This document shows positions 34,276 to 44,319 of a DNA stretch of 64,000 nucleotides, one piece after another; position 1 is the first letter of the stretch; every line of letters begins with the position of its first letter. Made by a program: the position numbers and the translations under genes. The DNA lies in the NCBI GenBank assembly GCA_000687675.1, contig JHWS01000002.1, positions 1 to 64,000 on the forward strand, read 5' to 3'. Under the pieces are notes generated by a model, which did not search any database, was not told the DNA's origin, and saw only the letters and a list, made by a program, of their open reading frames with translations. The DNA comes from Lachnospiraceae bacterium NC2008. GTDB lineage: Bacteria > Bacillota > Clostridia > Lachnospirales > Lachnospiraceae.

Positions 34276-34407
34276 ATGCGGGAAGGCGCTGATGGGGCAA
34301 ATTTTGGTCCCTTAGGCGGACATTTTTTGTTGGGGATTAACGATGGTTATGGTATAATGGGAGTATCATACTCTGATATGATATTTTGTATAAAAGGAGG
34401 GGTTGCT

Positions 34408-35742
34408 ATGGGAGAGAATCAGGAAGCTCTAAGCCAGATGGGGATTACATTGGCTAATCATTTTGATTGTGTTTATTACGTGGATATTGTAACTGGCAGT
34501 TACCGTGAATATGTGCATCTAAACGAACAAACCAGGAATGACATCCCTAAAAGTGGTGATGATTATTTTGCTGATTTCAGATTTCATGCCCCTAAGTTTG
34601 TATATATCGATGATTTAGATATGGTTATGCGTGCTCATGATAAGAGCATTATGCTTGAAAAATTAACCAAAAATAATACATTCTCAATGGTATTTCGACT
34701 TTTATTAAGAGGAAATATTGAGCATGTTAGAATCATATATATTATGTGCGAAGATAAAAAACATATCATCTTCTGTTTGGAAAGAATAGAGGAAGAGATT
34801 CGCCAAAAGAAGGAGCTGGAGCAGGATTTGCAGTCTGCAAAGCGTATGGCCAGACTTGATGAACTTACTGGAATACGTAATAAGAACTCATTTATGGAAT
34901 ATACTGCTTCTATCAATGCCAGGATTAGCTCTGGCCAGCCGGTTCAGCCATTTGCAATTGTTATGTGCGATGTGAATGACCTGAAACATATTAATGACAC
35001 AAGAGGGCACGCATTTGGCGATGAAGCCATACAGAAGGCTAGCCGTATGGTTTGCAAGATATTCCATAGAAGTCCTGTGTTTAGAGTGGGTGGGGATGAG
35101 TTCGTTGCTATATTAGTTGAGGACGATTATGATGAGCGAGAAGGGCTGCTTTCCAAAATTAAAGAAGAGTCTCTTGCAAATAAGAAGTCCAGAACTGGAC
35201 CAGTAGTAGCCTGTGGTATGGCAGAGTATGACCCAGAAAGGGACAAAAATATAGAGGACGTTTGTCAGTGGGCGGATGCCCAGATGTATTTAGATAAGAA
35301 GGAGCTGAAGTCTTCTCATTTTATTGATGGTTTCAATACCATGGACATCATCGACACACCTATACCAGAAGAAAGAAAGCACATTTTAGATGGTATGTTT
35401 GGAGCCTTATTAACTGTGGCCGGTGGCGGTTATATCTACCTGTGTGATATGAGATATGATTTTTCACGTTGGTCTCTTCCTCTTATTGTGGATTTTAATC
35501 TTGAGTCAGAATATATGTATCATGCCGATCGAATCTGGCAGAATTGTATACACCCGGATGATTTGGAGATATACCGTAAGGCGGTTGAAGATGCTTTATG
35601 CGGCAAAGGGCTTCTTAACTCAGTATATTACCGGGCCAGACTTGCGAATGGGACATATGTTACTTTAACAACCAGGACATTTATCTTATCTGATAAGGAT
35701 GGTGTGCCTGAGTATTTTGGTGGAATAATATTGCATAAGTAG
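34408..35742 (+). CDS. Diguanylate cyclase (GGDEF) with flanking sensor domains
   Basis: The 444-aa protein makes c-di-GMP from two GTP. An N-terminal PAS-like sensor (about 1-130) and a coiled linker are followed by an intact GGDEF domain: LTGIRNKNSF, then VGGDEFVAI with GGDEF at residues 228-232. A C-terminal PAS-like domain (about 340-440, CIHPDDLEIYRKAVEDAL) is a second input. It has no membrane segment. The start ATG 34408 lies behind AAAGGAGG; the longer frame has none. Because the active motif is intact it is probably a real cyclase, supplying the PilZ and EAL proteins encoded 25 kb downstream. Confidence 0.92.
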   Translation: MGENQEALSQMGITLANHFDCVYYVDIVTGSYREYVHLNEQTRNDIPKSGDDYFADFRFHAPKFVYIDDLDMVMRAHDKSIMLEKLTKNNTFSMVFRLLLRGNIEHVRIIYIMCEDKKHIIFCLERIEEEIRQKKELEQDLQSAKRMARLDELTGIRNKNSFMEYTASINARISSGQPVQPFAIVMCDVNDLKHINDTRGHAFGDEAIQKASRMVCKIFHRSPVFRVGGDEFVAILVEDDYDEREGLLSKIKEESLANKKSRTGPVVACGMAEYDPERDKNIEDVCQWADAQMYLDKKELKSSHFIDGFNTMDIIDTPIPEERKHILDGMFGALLTVAGGGYIYLCDMRYDFSRWSLPLIVDFNLESEYMYHADRIWQNCIHPDDLEIYRKAVEDALCGKGLLNSVYYRARLANGTYVTLTTRTFILSDKDGVPEYFGGIILHK

Positions 35743-35755
35743 TTTATATTTGCTT

Positions 35756-35782
35756 AGAGAGCCATAGGCTCTCTATTTTTTT
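35756..35782 (+). terminator. Terminator of diguanylate cyclase gene
   Basis: AGAGAGCC-ATA-GGCTCTCT followed by a run of T. Confidence 0.88.
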
Positions 35783-35860
35783 ATCGCAAATTTGAATAAA
35801 ATCACACTTTTTGTTATCCTTTATTGGAATTAAATTTTATGACTAGAGGAGATTTACTTT

Positions 35861-36856
35861 ATGAAAAAAATAAAGGTTTTAATGTTATTAACTACAATGG
35901 CGCTTGTGGCTGGTTGTGGGAAGAAAGAAACAGCTGAGGATAAAAGAAGCACCGAATCGGTTGCTGTGGTTGATGCAGGTGAAGAGACACTTATGGTACC
36001 TGAGGTTTCTATGGGAGAGACAAAACCAGGTGAAGATGCTGTAGAGGTTGTATTTACCTGGGCTGCAGTTAAGGGTGCTGACGGATATGAAGTATATGAA
36101 GAGAATAAGTTTTATGATGAAGATGAATACCGTGAGGCTGAAGGCGTAACTTCAACAACAGAAGATACTACATATACAACTGGTGCTCAGGACTATTTTG
36201 ATTTTAGAATTAAGGTTAGAGCTTATAAAGGAGATGGCGATGCCAGAGAATACAGTGACTGGAGCGAGTTCGCATATGGCTGTAGTTATGAGGCAGAAGA
36301 TGTCGCATCTGATGTTGTAAACTCTGGTTCAGCTACTCAGGAGGAAGCTGATCAGCTTTTTGAAGAAGCTATTAACGGCGATATCGTAGTTCAGGCCAGG
36401 TATGAAGATGGTTCTATTAATAACTATTATATAACTGACTTACCTAATGACCCTGATGATTACTATTCATATGAAGTTGGTGAAAGAATCGACCTTGATA
36501 ATGATGGGGTTACTGAACTTGTTATTAATGGTCCAGACGGAGGCATTTATCTCGATGCCAGAACTGATGGTGTTTACCAGCTTGCTCAGGGCGAAGGTAC
36601 TACAGGAGTTCTTTGCTATACAGATTATGAAGGTAAGCGTTATATCTGCCACGTAGACAATTCACATGGCGGCAGAGAATATTTCATGATGGATCAGTAT
36701 GATGGTTCCGGTCAGAATGTTGAATCCCTTTCTTTAACAGCAGAGTATTGGGATTCTGTTGAATTTGATGCAGATATAGCTCAGTGTAAATTTAATGACC
36801 AGGAAATATCAGTAGATGAGTATCTTAAACTAAGAAAAGAATTGTTTGGATATTAA
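35861..36856 (+). CDS. Lipoprotein, FN3-like plus acidic domain
   Basis: The 331-aa secreted lipoprotein has a lipobox (VAGC, Cys19), a short linker and a fibronectin-III-like segment at about 60-145 (FTWAAVKGADGYEVYEEN, RIKVRAYKGDGD). The C-terminal half (about 160-331) is Asp-rich with possible EF-like loops (DLDNDGVTELVI, about 210-221) that suggest calcium binding. Its role is unknown; a cell-surface carbohydrate or calcium-binding function is plausible. AGAGGAG is the ribosome site. Confidence 0.75.
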   Translation: MKKIKVLMLLTTMALVAGCGKKETAEDKRSTESVAVVDAGEETLMVPEVSMGETKPGEDAVEVVFTWAAVKGADGYEVYEENKFYDEDEYREAEGVTSTTEDTTYTTGAQDYFDFRIKVRAYKGDGDAREYSDWSEFAYGCSYEAEDVASDVVNSGSATQEEADQLFEEAINGDIVVQARYEDGSINNYYITDLPNDPDDYYSYEVGERIDLDNDGVTELVINGPDGGIYLDARTDGVYQLAQGEGTTGVLCYTDYEGKRYICHVDNSHGGREYFMMDQYDGSGQNVESLSLTAEYWDSVEFDADIAQCKFNDQEISVDEYLKLRKELFGY

Positions 36857-36915
36857 TTATCTGGATGATAAAATTGGGATAGTTTGATTATTATGATTTA
36901 GGGGGAAGGATTATA

Positions 36916-37938
36916 ATGCCACCATCAGGACACAGCAGTTCACATCATAGAAGTAGTTCAAGTCATAGCTCTAGAAGCAGGTCTAGTAGTTCGAGAAGTC
37001 ATTCGAGTCACAGCTCCCATTCTTCTTCTCATCATTCATACTCTACGGCTAGAAGTTCAAGGACATATTCTTCTTCGAGAAGAAGGCCTTCTTCGTATAC
37101 TTCACGTGAGCCGCGTTCCCGTATTAACCAGCCTGAAGGATGGTATAGTAAAACTGATATTATCAGGCATATTAGATGTAAGAGTCATGATTATGACTAT
37201 TATCCTACATCCTGGGATACAGTTGATGGAAAGCATTTTGAAGCGGGATATTATGATGAGTATGGTAAGTATTACAGGAATCTCTATGTGCCAAAGGAGA
37301 CCCTGGTACTTTCCTGTGAATATTGCGGCAATAATATGATATATACCTGCAAGGAAGGAGAACTTCCTATATGTAGTAAATGCGGTGCCCAGTTTAAGAT
37401 TGATATAAGTGATCAATCTGATGAATATGCCAATAATATTGGAACTCTCGATGAAAACAAAAAAAGAAATATAAAAAAGTGGATTAAACGAGGCGTCATA
37501 ATATATCTTGTATTGCTGTTCTTAAAAGCCGGACTTGAATATGCTATACTTCGCGAGCGTAATAAGGCTGCTTCAAATAGATATTCTGTTACAAATAGCA
37601 ATAATTATAATGCTACTGTTAGTGCTACGCCGACGCCTAAGACATCTATCTATGTAGAAGAGATAGGACGAACCTGCTATCGTAAAGATGGGGACTGGTA
37701 TGATTCTGCTACTGAGTGCTGGTTCTGGTATAACGATGAAGTTGAACCTTATCAGTGGCAGTACTGGTACGAAGGTATATCATCTGATTATGGTGATTAT
37801 GGCTGGATGGAATTTGATATGGATTCCGAAAAATGGTATATAGAAGTCAGTGATGGCAACTGGGAAATGCTGCCGGATAAGTACGATACTACAAACCTTT
37901 GGCATTTTACAGATGAATATATTAATCCATATGAATAA
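36916..37938 (+). CDS. Ser/His-rich protein with zinc ribbon and TM segment
   Basis: The 340-aa protein is striking for its first about 65 residues, which are nearly all Ser, His, Arg and Tyr (SSHSSRSRSSSSRSHSSHSS). After a linker comes a Cys4 zinc ribbon (CEYCGNNMIYTCKEGELPICSKCG, two CxxC pairs around residues 137-155), then a TM segment near 195-212 and a Trp/Tyr-rich extracytoplasmic tail. The His-rich start may bind metal. A GGGGGAAGG site precedes it. No known family fits end to end; the layout is that of a surface or envelope metal-responsive protein. Confidence 0.65.
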   Translation: MPPSGHSSSHHRSSSSHSSRSRSSSSRSHSSHSSHSSSHHSYSTARSSRTYSSSRRRPSSYTSREPRSRINQPEGWYSKTDIIRHIRCKSHDYDYYPTSWDTVDGKHFEAGYYDEYGKYYRNLYVPKETLVLSCEYCGNNMIYTCKEGELPICSKCGAQFKIDISDQSDEYANNIGTLDENKKRNIKKWIKRGVIIYLVLLFLKAGLEYAILRERNKAASNRYSVTNSNNYNATVSATPTPKTSIYVEEIGRTCYRKDGDWYDSATECWFWYNDEVEPYQWQYWYEGISSDYGDYGWMEFDMDSEKWYIEVSDGNWEMLPDKYDTTNLWHFTDEYINPYE

Positions 37939-37946
37939 TTCTATCT

Positions 37947-38843
37947 TTAGGTCATATTTTTAAGTATCTCTATATATCTCTGGGTGAGTGATGAAGGGTG
38001 GATGGAACCGGGAAGGATATATCCTATCTCCATATAGTCATCAACGTTAAGAGGTTTGGCTATGATATTTGGCCCGTTTAACTCTTCGTTAATCACACCG
38101 CTGCAGATTGTATATCCATTAAGACCTATAAGCATATTAAAGAGTGTGGCTCTGTCGCAGACAACCAACTCTTTGTCGCAGTCTACCGTGCTAAGAATCT
38201 CCTCTGAAAAGTAGAATGAGTTGTGGCTTCCCTGCTCATAAGAAAGACGAGGATATGGCTTCAAGTCATCAAGATTAAGCTTTCTCTTTTTCGCTAATGG
38301 ATTATCTTTACCTATAAATACATGGGGCTTTGCTTTAAAGAGCGTGGTGAATGTAAGTCCACTGTCCCTAAGTGTCTTTCTTATAACTGTCTCATTAAAC
38401 TTGTTTAAATATAATATTCCAATTTCACTTCTAAGATGGGCCACGTCGTCTATGATGTCGTAGGTCTGTGTCTCTCTCATATGGAATTCATACTTGTCTC
38501 CGCCATATTCCTTAAGTAAACTTACAAATGCCTCCACAACAAACGAATAATGCTGTGCCGAAACAAAGAATCTCTGCTTACCTTTTGACTTTCCTGTATA
38601 TCTTTCATCTATAAGATTAGTCTGTTCTAAAACCTGTCTAGCATATCCTAAGAATTCATCCCCATCAGGTGTAAGTTCTATACCTTTATTTGATCTTGAA
38701 AAGAGAGTGATGTCATATTCTTTTTCAAGTTCATGTATTGATGCAGTAAGAGATGGCTGGGCAATAAATAGCTTCTTTGCCGCTTCTGTAATATTACCTG
38801 TATCTGCTACTGTTATTACGTATTGTAGCTGTTTTAATGTCAT
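37947..38843 (-). CDS. LysR-family regulator, probable methionine-gene controller
   Basis: The 298-aa protein has an N-terminal winged helix-turn-helix (AAKKLFIAQPSLTASIHELEK, residues 20-40) and a periplasmic-binding-like effector domain (about 90-295). It is divergent from metE-metF with a 184-bp spacer that holds two dyads, so it is probably the regulator of those genes, in line with MetR and MtaR/CmbR controllers of methionine synthesis elsewhere. The ligand is unproven; homocysteine or O-acetylserine are known effectors in relatives. Confidence 0.9.
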   Translation of the reverse strand: MTLKQLQYVITVADTGNITEAAKKLFIAQPSLTASIHELEKEYDITLFSRSNKGIELTPDGDEFLGYARQVLEQTNLIDERYTGKSKGKQRFFVSAQHYSFVVEAFVSLLKEYGGDKYEFHMRETQTYDIIDDVAHLRSEIGILYLNKFNETVIRKTLRDSGLTFTTLFKAKPHVFIGKDNPLAKKRKLNLDDLKPYPRLSYEQGSHNSFYFSEEILSTVDCDKELVVCDRATLFNMLIGLNGYTICSGVINEELNGPNIIAKPLNVDDYMEIGYILPGSIHPSSLTQRYIEILKNMT

Positions 38844-38873
38844 ATTTTATTTCCTCTTAATATAAATTTTAGT

Positions 38874-38931
38874 TATAACTGGTTATAGATTTTGATTATC
38901 ATATTTATTATACCATAGATTTAATCTATGG
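38874..38931. promoter_or_regulatory. Likely LysR operators and metE promoter
   Basis: TATAAC-TG-GTTATA (38874-38887) resembles the MtaR methionine-box dyad. CCATAGATT-T-AATCTATGG (38913-38931) is a perfect 9-bp palindrome. It overlaps the likely -35 of metE; a TATAAT -10 follows at 38939-38944. The first dyad is nearer the divergent LysR gene. Confidence 0.65.
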
Positions 38932-39027
38932 AGAACATTATAATATAAATATTTTACCCACTTAGCTAATGGTCATATCCTACATACAGAACAAAAAATA
39001 TAAACAAACATTTAGGAGGAATATATC

Positions 39028-41298
39028 ATGTTTACGTCAGTTGTGGGTTATCCGCGTGTTGGTTCACAAAGAGAACTTAAATTTGCATCTGAAAAGTATT
39101 TTAAAGGGGAGATTATTGAAGCAGAGTTACTAGCTGTCGGAAAGAAGCTTCGAGAGCAGCATGTGCTTTCGCAGAAGAAAAGCGGAATAGACTTTATTCC
39201 ATCTAATACATTTTCATATTATGATTGCTTACTTGATACAGCATATCTTCTTGGTATCGTTCCAGAAAGATATAAGAAGCTTGGTCTTTCAGAAATAGAT
39301 ACATACTTTGCTATGGCTAGAGGTTACCAGGGAGAAAAGGGTGATGTGAAGGCTCTTGCAATGAAGAAGTGGTTCAATACAAACTACCACTACATAGTTC
39401 CTGAAATCGAAGATGATACAATCATCAGCTTATCAGGAAGCAAGATCTTTGATGAATATGAAGAAGCAAAAGAAATTGGCGTTGATACTAAGCCGGTTCT
39501 TGTTGGGCCTTATACATTACTTGCTCTTACAAGATTTACAGGAAAGAAGACAAGAGAAGATTTCTTTGAGCAGGTTGTTGATACATACAAGGCTATACTT
39601 GATGGACTTAATAAGAGAGGTGCTCTCTGGCTTCAGCTTGATGAGCCATCACTTGTAAGAGATATTAATGAAGATGATAAGGCATTCTTAGTAAAGTTAT
39701 ATAAGGAAATACTTGCAGACAAGGGAAGTCTTAAGATTCTTCTTCAGACATACTTTGGTGATATTAGAGATGTTTATGAAACTATTACAGGACTTGACTT
39801 TGATGGTATCGGTCTTGATTTCATCGAAGGTAAGCAGACAGCATCTTTAATCGAGAAGTATGGTTTCCCTAAGGATAAGATTTTATTTGCTGGACTTGTA
39901 AATGGAAAGAATATCTGGAAGAACAACTATGCTAAAACTCTTGAAACTCTTGCAGGTCTTAGAAATAAGGGAATCAGCCTTGTACTTTCAACTTCATGTT
40001 CATTACTTCATGTGCCATATACTCTTAAAGCTGAAGAGAAATTATCAGAAGAGTATAAGAAGCATTTTGCATTTGCAATAGAGAAGCTTGAAGAGCTTAA
40101 GGAACTTGCAACTCTTGCTGAGGAGAATAATTATCAGTCATCTGAAGCTTACAAAGCGAATGCTTTGCTCTTTGAATCAGGTAGAAACTGTAGAGATGAA
40201 GCAGTTCAGAAGAGACTTAAAGAGATTAATGATTCTGACTACACAAGGCTTCCTGTAAGAAGTGAGAGAGAAAAGATTCAGAAAGAGGAGCTTAAGCTTC
40301 CAACATTTCCAACTACAACTATAGGTTCTTTCCCACAGACTAAGGATGTTAAGTCTAACAGATCTGCTTATAGAAAAGGGGAGATTAGCGAAGAGGCTTA
40401 CAAGAAGTTTAATAAAGAGAAGATTGAGCGTGCTATAAAGTGGCAGGAAGAGATAGGTCTGGACGTACTTGTTCACGGCGAGTATGAGCGTAACGATATG
40501 GTTGAATACTTTGGTGAATCACTTTCCGGATACTTATTCACGGAGAAGGCCTGGGTTCAGTCATATGGTACAAGATGTCTTAAGCCACCAATCATCTGGG
40601 GTGATGTAAGCAGAAAGAAACCTATCACAGTAGAGTGGTCTGTATATGCTCAGTCACTTACTGATAAACCTGTTAAGGGTATGCTTACAGGACCTGTGAC
40701 TATATTTAACTGGTCATTCCCACGTGAGGATATCTCTATCAAAGAGTCTATGACTCAGATTGCTCTTGCTATAAGAGATGAGGTTCTTGACCTTGAGGCA
40801 AATGGTATCAAGATTATTCAGATTGACGAGGCTGCCCTTCGCGAGAAGCTTCCACTTAGAAAATCTGACTGGTACAGTGAATATCTTGATTTTGCTATAC
40901 CTGCATTCCGTCTGGTTCACAGCGGTGTGGCTGCGGATACTCAGATTCATACTCATATGTGCTACAGCGAATTTACAGATATCATACCTGCAATCGACAA
41001 CATGGACGCTGACGTTATTACTTTTGAGGCTTCAAGATCTGACCTTCTTATCCTTGATTCACTTAAGGAGCATAATTTTGAAACTGAGGTTGGACCAGGT
41101 GTTTATGATATACACTCGCCTAGAGTTCCTTCGGTTGATGAGATTGTAGCGGCCCTTAAGAAGATGAGAGAGAAGGTTTCTGATGATAAACTTTGGGTTA
41201 ATCCTGACTGCGGTCTTAAGACAAGAGGAGAAGAGGAAACAAAGCCTAGTCTTATCAACCTGGTAGAAGCTGCTAACATTATTCGTAAAGGGGCTTAA
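39028..41298 (+). CDS. metE: Cobalamin-independent methionine synthase
   Basis: The 756-aa zinc enzyme transfers the methyl of 5-methyltetrahydrofolate (triglutamate) to homocysteine, giving methionine. The N-terminal barrel ([16 protein letters not shown]) and catalytic C-terminal barrel are complete; zinc ligands appear in THMCYSEF and NPDCGLKT. Ribosome site AGGAGGAA. It forms an operon with metF, starting four bases after the metE stop. Control probably comes from the divergent LysR protein. Oxygen-tolerant, B12-free methionine synthesis is implied. Confidence 0.98.
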   Translation: MFTSVVGYPRVGSQRELKFASEKYFKGEIIEAELLAVGKKLREQHVLSQKKSGIDFIPSNTFSYYDCLLDTAYLLGIVPERYKKLGLSEIDTYFAMARGYQGEKGDVKALAMKKWFNTNYHYIVPEIEDDTIISLSGSKIFDEYEEAKEIGVDTKPVLVGPYTLLALTRFTGKKTREDFFEQVVDTYKAILDGLNKRGALWLQLDEPSLVRDINEDDKAFLVKLYKEILADKGSLKILLQTYFGDIRDVYETITGLDFDGIGLDFIEGKQTASLIEKYGFPKDKILFAGLVNGKNIWKNNYAKTLETLAGLRNKGISLVLSTSCSLLHVPYTLKAEEKLSEEYKKHFAFAIEKLEELKELATLAEENNYQSSEAYKANALLFESGRNCRDEAVQKRLKEINDSDYTRLPVRSEREKIQKEELKLPTFPTTTIGSFPQTKDVKSNRSAYRKGEISEEAYKKFNKEKIERAIKWQEEIGLDVLVHGEYERNDMVEYFGESLSGYLFTEKAWVQSYGTRCLKPPIIWGDVSRKKPITVEWSVYAQSLTDKPVKGMLTGPVTIFNWSFPREDISIKESMTQIALAIRDEVLDLEANGIKIIQIDEAALREKLPLRKSDWYSEYLDFAIPAFRLVHSGVAADTQIHTHMCYSEFTDIIPAIDNMDADVITFEASRSDLLILDSLKEHNFETEVGPGVYDIHSPRVPSVDEIVAALKKMREKVSDDKLWVNPDCGLKTRGEEETKPSLINLVEAANIIRKGA

Positions 41299-41301
41299 GT
41301 C

Positions 41302-42162
41302 ATGAAGGTGTCTGAGATTTACAAGAATGGAGGGAAGACACTTTCTTTTGAAATCTTTCCTCCAAAGAAAGATACGGAACTTAATAATATTGATGATACT
41401 TTAGATGTTCTTTGTGAACTTAATCCTGACTTTATCAGTGTTACATTCGGTGCTGGTGGGTCTTGCAACTGCAATAAGACTATAGAGCTGGCCCGCAGGA
41501 TTAAGGATAAGTATAAGGTAGAGCCGGTGGTTCATCTTACCTGCCTTCATTATAATCAGCATGAGATTGATGAGTTTGCTCATGCACTAATTGATGCTGG
41601 TATTGAGAATATCCTGGCCCTTCGCGGGGATGCTCGTGAGGATATAGTTTCCAAGGATGATTTTAGTTATGCTTCGGATATGGTTTCTTATCTTAAGGCA
41701 AAGTATGATTTCTGCGTTCTTGGCGCCTGTTATCCTGAGAAACATCCAGAATCTGCTAACATGATTGATGAGGTAAAGCATCTTAAGACTAAGGTTTCTG
41801 CTGGCGCCGAGGTTCTCTTGTCTCAGCTTTTCTTTGATAATAATAATTTTTATGAATTTAAGGAGAAGTGTGAGATAGCAGATATAGACGTTCCAATTAT
41901 TCCTGGTATTATGCCAGTTGTGAAAGCGGCTCAGATTAAGCGTATGGTGTCTTTATGCCACGCGGCATTTCCAGAACGCTTCCGCAAAATCGTAGACCGC
42001 TACGAGAACAATCCCGAGGCCCTCTTTGATGCCGGTATGTCATATGCCCTCAGCCAGATCATCGATCTTCTTGTTAACGACACCCACGGCATCCACCTCT
42101 ACACCATGAATAATCCAGTGATTGCAAGGAGGATTTGTGAGGGGATAAAGAATATAGTGTAG
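41302..42162 (+). CDS. metF: 5,10-methylenetetrahydrofolate reductase
   Basis: The 286-aa flavoprotein reduces methylene-THF to methyl-THF, the donor used by the MetE enzyme encoded immediately upstream. Family landmarks are LSFEIFPPKKDTE at residues 14-26, SVTFGAGGS (about 47-55), HLTC, ALRGD and the FFDNNNFY segment. Four bases separate it from metE, implying an operon. The last about 60 codons shift to C-rich codons, and a 24-base stretch at 42076-42099 recurs exactly in the non-coding DNA at 43519. Confidence 0.97.
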   Translation: MKVSEIYKNGGKTLSFEIFPPKKDTELNNIDDTLDVLCELNPDFISVTFGAGGSCNCNKTIELARRIKDKYKVEPVVHLTCLHYNQHEIDEFAHALIDAGIENILALRGDAREDIVSKDDFSYASDMVSYLKAKYDFCVLGACYPEKHPESANMIDEVKHLKTKVSAGAEVLLSQLFFDNNNFYEFKEKCEIADIDVPIIPGIMPVVKAAQIKRMVSLCHAAFPERFRKIVDRYENNPEALFDAGMSYALSQIIDLLVNDTHGIHLYTMNNPVIARRICEGIKNIV

Positions 42163-42230
42163 CCTATCAAAAATATATAACACCTGTCTCAGTTTCATAG
42201 CGATTTAGGCAGCGACAATACAGTGTAAAA

Positions 42231-42275
42231 AAGACTAATATCTGTGTGGATATTAGTCTTTTTCTTTTTGCGTGA
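42231..42275 (+). terminator. Terminator of metE-metF operon
   Basis: AGACTAATATC-TGTGTG-GATATTAGTCT with T-rich tail. Confidence 0.88.
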
Positions 42276-42315
42276 TATGTTTTTACAGAGAGAACATTAA
42301 TAGGAGTTATTTATC

Positions 42316-43020
42316 ATGAAACTTAACAGAGTACAGCTTAAGTACTTACTTATAATCGCTATGGTTATTGATCATATAGCCTGGATGCTGTTTTCAAAAT
42401 CTACTTTAACCGGTCAGGGGATGCATTTTGTAGGCAGACTCACAGGTCCTGCCATGTCTTTGCTGTTGGCAGATGGCTATATTTATACTAAAAACAAAGT
42501 AAAATATGCCATAAGACTTTTTGCATTTGCTTTGATTTCGTGGGCACCATATTGCCTATTTGACTATAATACTTTTCCTTATTATGGAATTGGCTGTCTT
42601 GGTATGATATGGACACTTTTTTGCGGATTTGTAAACTTATGGATGTGGGATAAGCTAAAGATAAATAAAGTAATTAAGATTATTATAGTGATTTTGATGT
42701 GCGCATTATCACTGCTTGGTGATTGGTGTATTTTCTCGGTGCTTTGGTCATATTATGCTTTTTTATATCATGATAAACCAAGGAAGAAGTGGACTGCTTT
42801 CGTATGTGTTTCCATTGCTATGTGTATTTTATCAACATTTATGCAAAACGTTTGGTGGCAGTCGGCTTTCCAACTTGGTGTATTTATGGTACCTTTCCTG
42901 TTTACATATTGCTACAACGGAAAGGGCGGAAGCAAGGCGGCGTTTCATAAGTGGTTCTTCTATGTCTTTTACCCGGCGCATTTATTTATCTTATATCTGA
43001 TAAGGGTAAACTTTTTATAG
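42316..43020 (+). CDS. TraX-family membrane protein
   Basis: The 234-aa integral membrane protein has about seven hydrophobic segments and the TraX signature near its start (LLIIAMVIDHIAWMLF). TraX of plasmid F acetylates pilin, but chromosomal Firmicute homologues occur in many genomes with no pilus and have unknown function, probably an acyltransferase acting on envelope components. AGGAG precedes the ATG. It is not obviously in an operon. Confidence 0.88.
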   Translation: MKLNRVQLKYLLIIAMVIDHIAWMLFSKSTLTGQGMHFVGRLTGPAMSLLLADGYIYTKNKVKYAIRLFAFALISWAPYCLFDYNTFPYYGIGCLGMIWTLFCGFVNLWMWDKLKINKVIKIIIVILMCALSLLGDWCIFSVLWSYYAFLYHDKPRKKWTAFVCVSIAMCILSTFMQNVWWQSAFQLGVFMVPFLFTYCYNGKGGSKAAFHKWFFYVFYPAHLFILYLIRVNFL

Positions 43021-43079
43021 AAAAACAGGTTAAAAACTGATATGTATATATTGATAGAATTTAAAAAGAGGTAGATTAC

Positions 43080-43496
43080 ATGTCAGATAATACTTTAGAT
43101 GGAAATGAGAAGATAGAAGAGGCGGCTGAGCTTCTAGCGAAAGAACCTTCTGATGAGCTACTTGCTCATACACTAACTTTAATTAGAAACCGCATGAAGG
43201 AAGGCGGAGAGTTTATTATAGGTGTTGAAGCTCCGGATGGTAGCGGACAGGCTAAGCTTTCCTGTATCGAAACTGCTGATGGTAAGAAGTGGTGGGTAGC
43301 ATTTACATCTATGGATCAGCAGCTTGCAGGCAAAAGCAAGGTTATGTCTACATTCCAGACAGATATAAAGCAGCTTCTTGAACGAGCAATCCGTGTTCCT
43401 GAAATCGACGGGGTAATAATCAATCCTTGGGACAAAACCCTGCGCCTCAGCAAACCACTAATCAGCATCACCCTTGGCATCCCAGGCACAGTGTAG
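43080..43496 (+). CDS. SseB-like family protein
   Basis: The 138-aa soluble protein matches the SseB N-terminal-type fold: helical start, IETADGKKWWVAFTSMDQQ, then EIDGVIINPWDKTLRLSK. The domain is widespread in Firmicutes and actinobacteria and of unknown biochemical role. It lies 59 bp after the TraX gene. AAAGAGG is the ribosome site. The codons near the 3' end are C-rich relative to the rest of the gene. Confidence 0.85.
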   Translation: MSDNTLDGNEKIEEAAELLAKEPSDELLAHTLTLIRNRMKEGGEFIIGVEAPDGSGQAKLSCIETADGKKWWVAFTSMDQQLAGKSKVMSTFQTDIKQLLERAIRVPEIDGVIINPWDKTLRLSKPLISITLGIPGTV

Positions 43497-43630
43497 AATT
43501 AATATCAAATCGCGCTTGAACGACACCCACGGCATCCACCTCGGCCTTCGGCCAGGCGACCTGCCAGCGTCCTTTAGCGGTAGGCTTCGGCCATTCTCGG
43601 CGTATTGACACCGGCTTTTTGCTAGCTAGC
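43497..43630. repeat. GC-rich spacer with exact 24-bp repeat of metF
   Basis: 43519-43542 is identical over 24 bases to 42076-42099 within metF. The surroundings are GC-rich with several short hairpins (CGGCC-TTC-GGCC near 43543) and end at TGCTAGCTAGCA (43619-43630), a perfect palindrome. No frame with a ribosome site is present. Confidence 0.7.
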
Positions 43631-43721
43631 ATTTGTATGGTATTTAGTACAATACATGTATTGCAAAAGGGTTGGCTTTGGAGTAGTATCGTCTTCAACA
43701 ATTAATTTGGAGGAGAACGGA

Positions 43722-44285
43722 ATGAAGAAAGTAAAATTATTAGCAATTACAGTTGTAGCAGCTATGGGCCTTATGGTTGGATGTGGCAAGGCAAAAGATG
43801 ACAATCAGCCACAGCAGGCGCCAAAGGAAAGTGTAGTAACTGAAGATTCAGTAAAGACAGAGGTTTCTGTAACAGATCTTTCAACAACAGAAGATTCTAT
43901 GTATGAAGAAATCGACATGGAAGAGGAAGTAGCCAAGGTTCAGGCTACTCTTACATATATGGGTGGATTATATGTTAATCATGATCCAGAAAATGATATG
44001 GAACTTGCAATCTTCCGTAACGAAGAAGGAGATATTATCTATATCATCTATGAACTTGGTCATTGGGATTATGGTATGTATGAAACATTAGATAAAACAA
44101 CTGATGACGGAAGAGATTATGCAGAGATTCAGGCTACTGATGCAGTATATGGATATTACTTTACTGATGAAGAATGCAACGAAGGTATCCTTATAGGAGC
44201 AGATGGCAAGGTAAGAGATGCTATCGCACTTGATGAAAGCGTAGCAAGAGATATGGTAAGATATACTTTAGTTGGCGAAGAGTAA
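43722..44285 (+). CDS. Lipoprotein, acidic, unknown function
   Basis: The 187-aa protein has a lipobox (LMVGC, Cys21), an acidic/Thr linker to about residue 68 and a globular C-terminal domain (about 75-187) with YMGGLYVNHDPENDME and alternating strands. It is small and single-copy here. The ATG at 43722 follows GGAGGAG; the frame is open upstream to 43656 but has no site. The role is unknown. Confidence 0.75.
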   Translation: MKKVKLLAITVVAAMGLMVGCGKAKDDNQPQQAPKESVVTEDSVKTEVSVTDLSTTEDSMYEEIDMEEEVAKVQATLTYMGGLYVNHDPENDMELAIFRNEEGDIIYIIYELGHWDYGMYETLDKTTDDGRDYAEIQATDAVYGYYFTDEECNEGILIGADGKVRDAIALDESVARDMVRYTLVGEE

Positions 44286-44319
44286 GAACCCGACGGTGCA
44301 GCAGCACACGCGGCCTGAC

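Noticed and set aside
38844-39027. SAM or other riboswitch before metE
   Set aside because: The leader has dyads typical of a protein operator and none of the conserved riboswitch cores; regulation by the LysR protein is the simpler reading.
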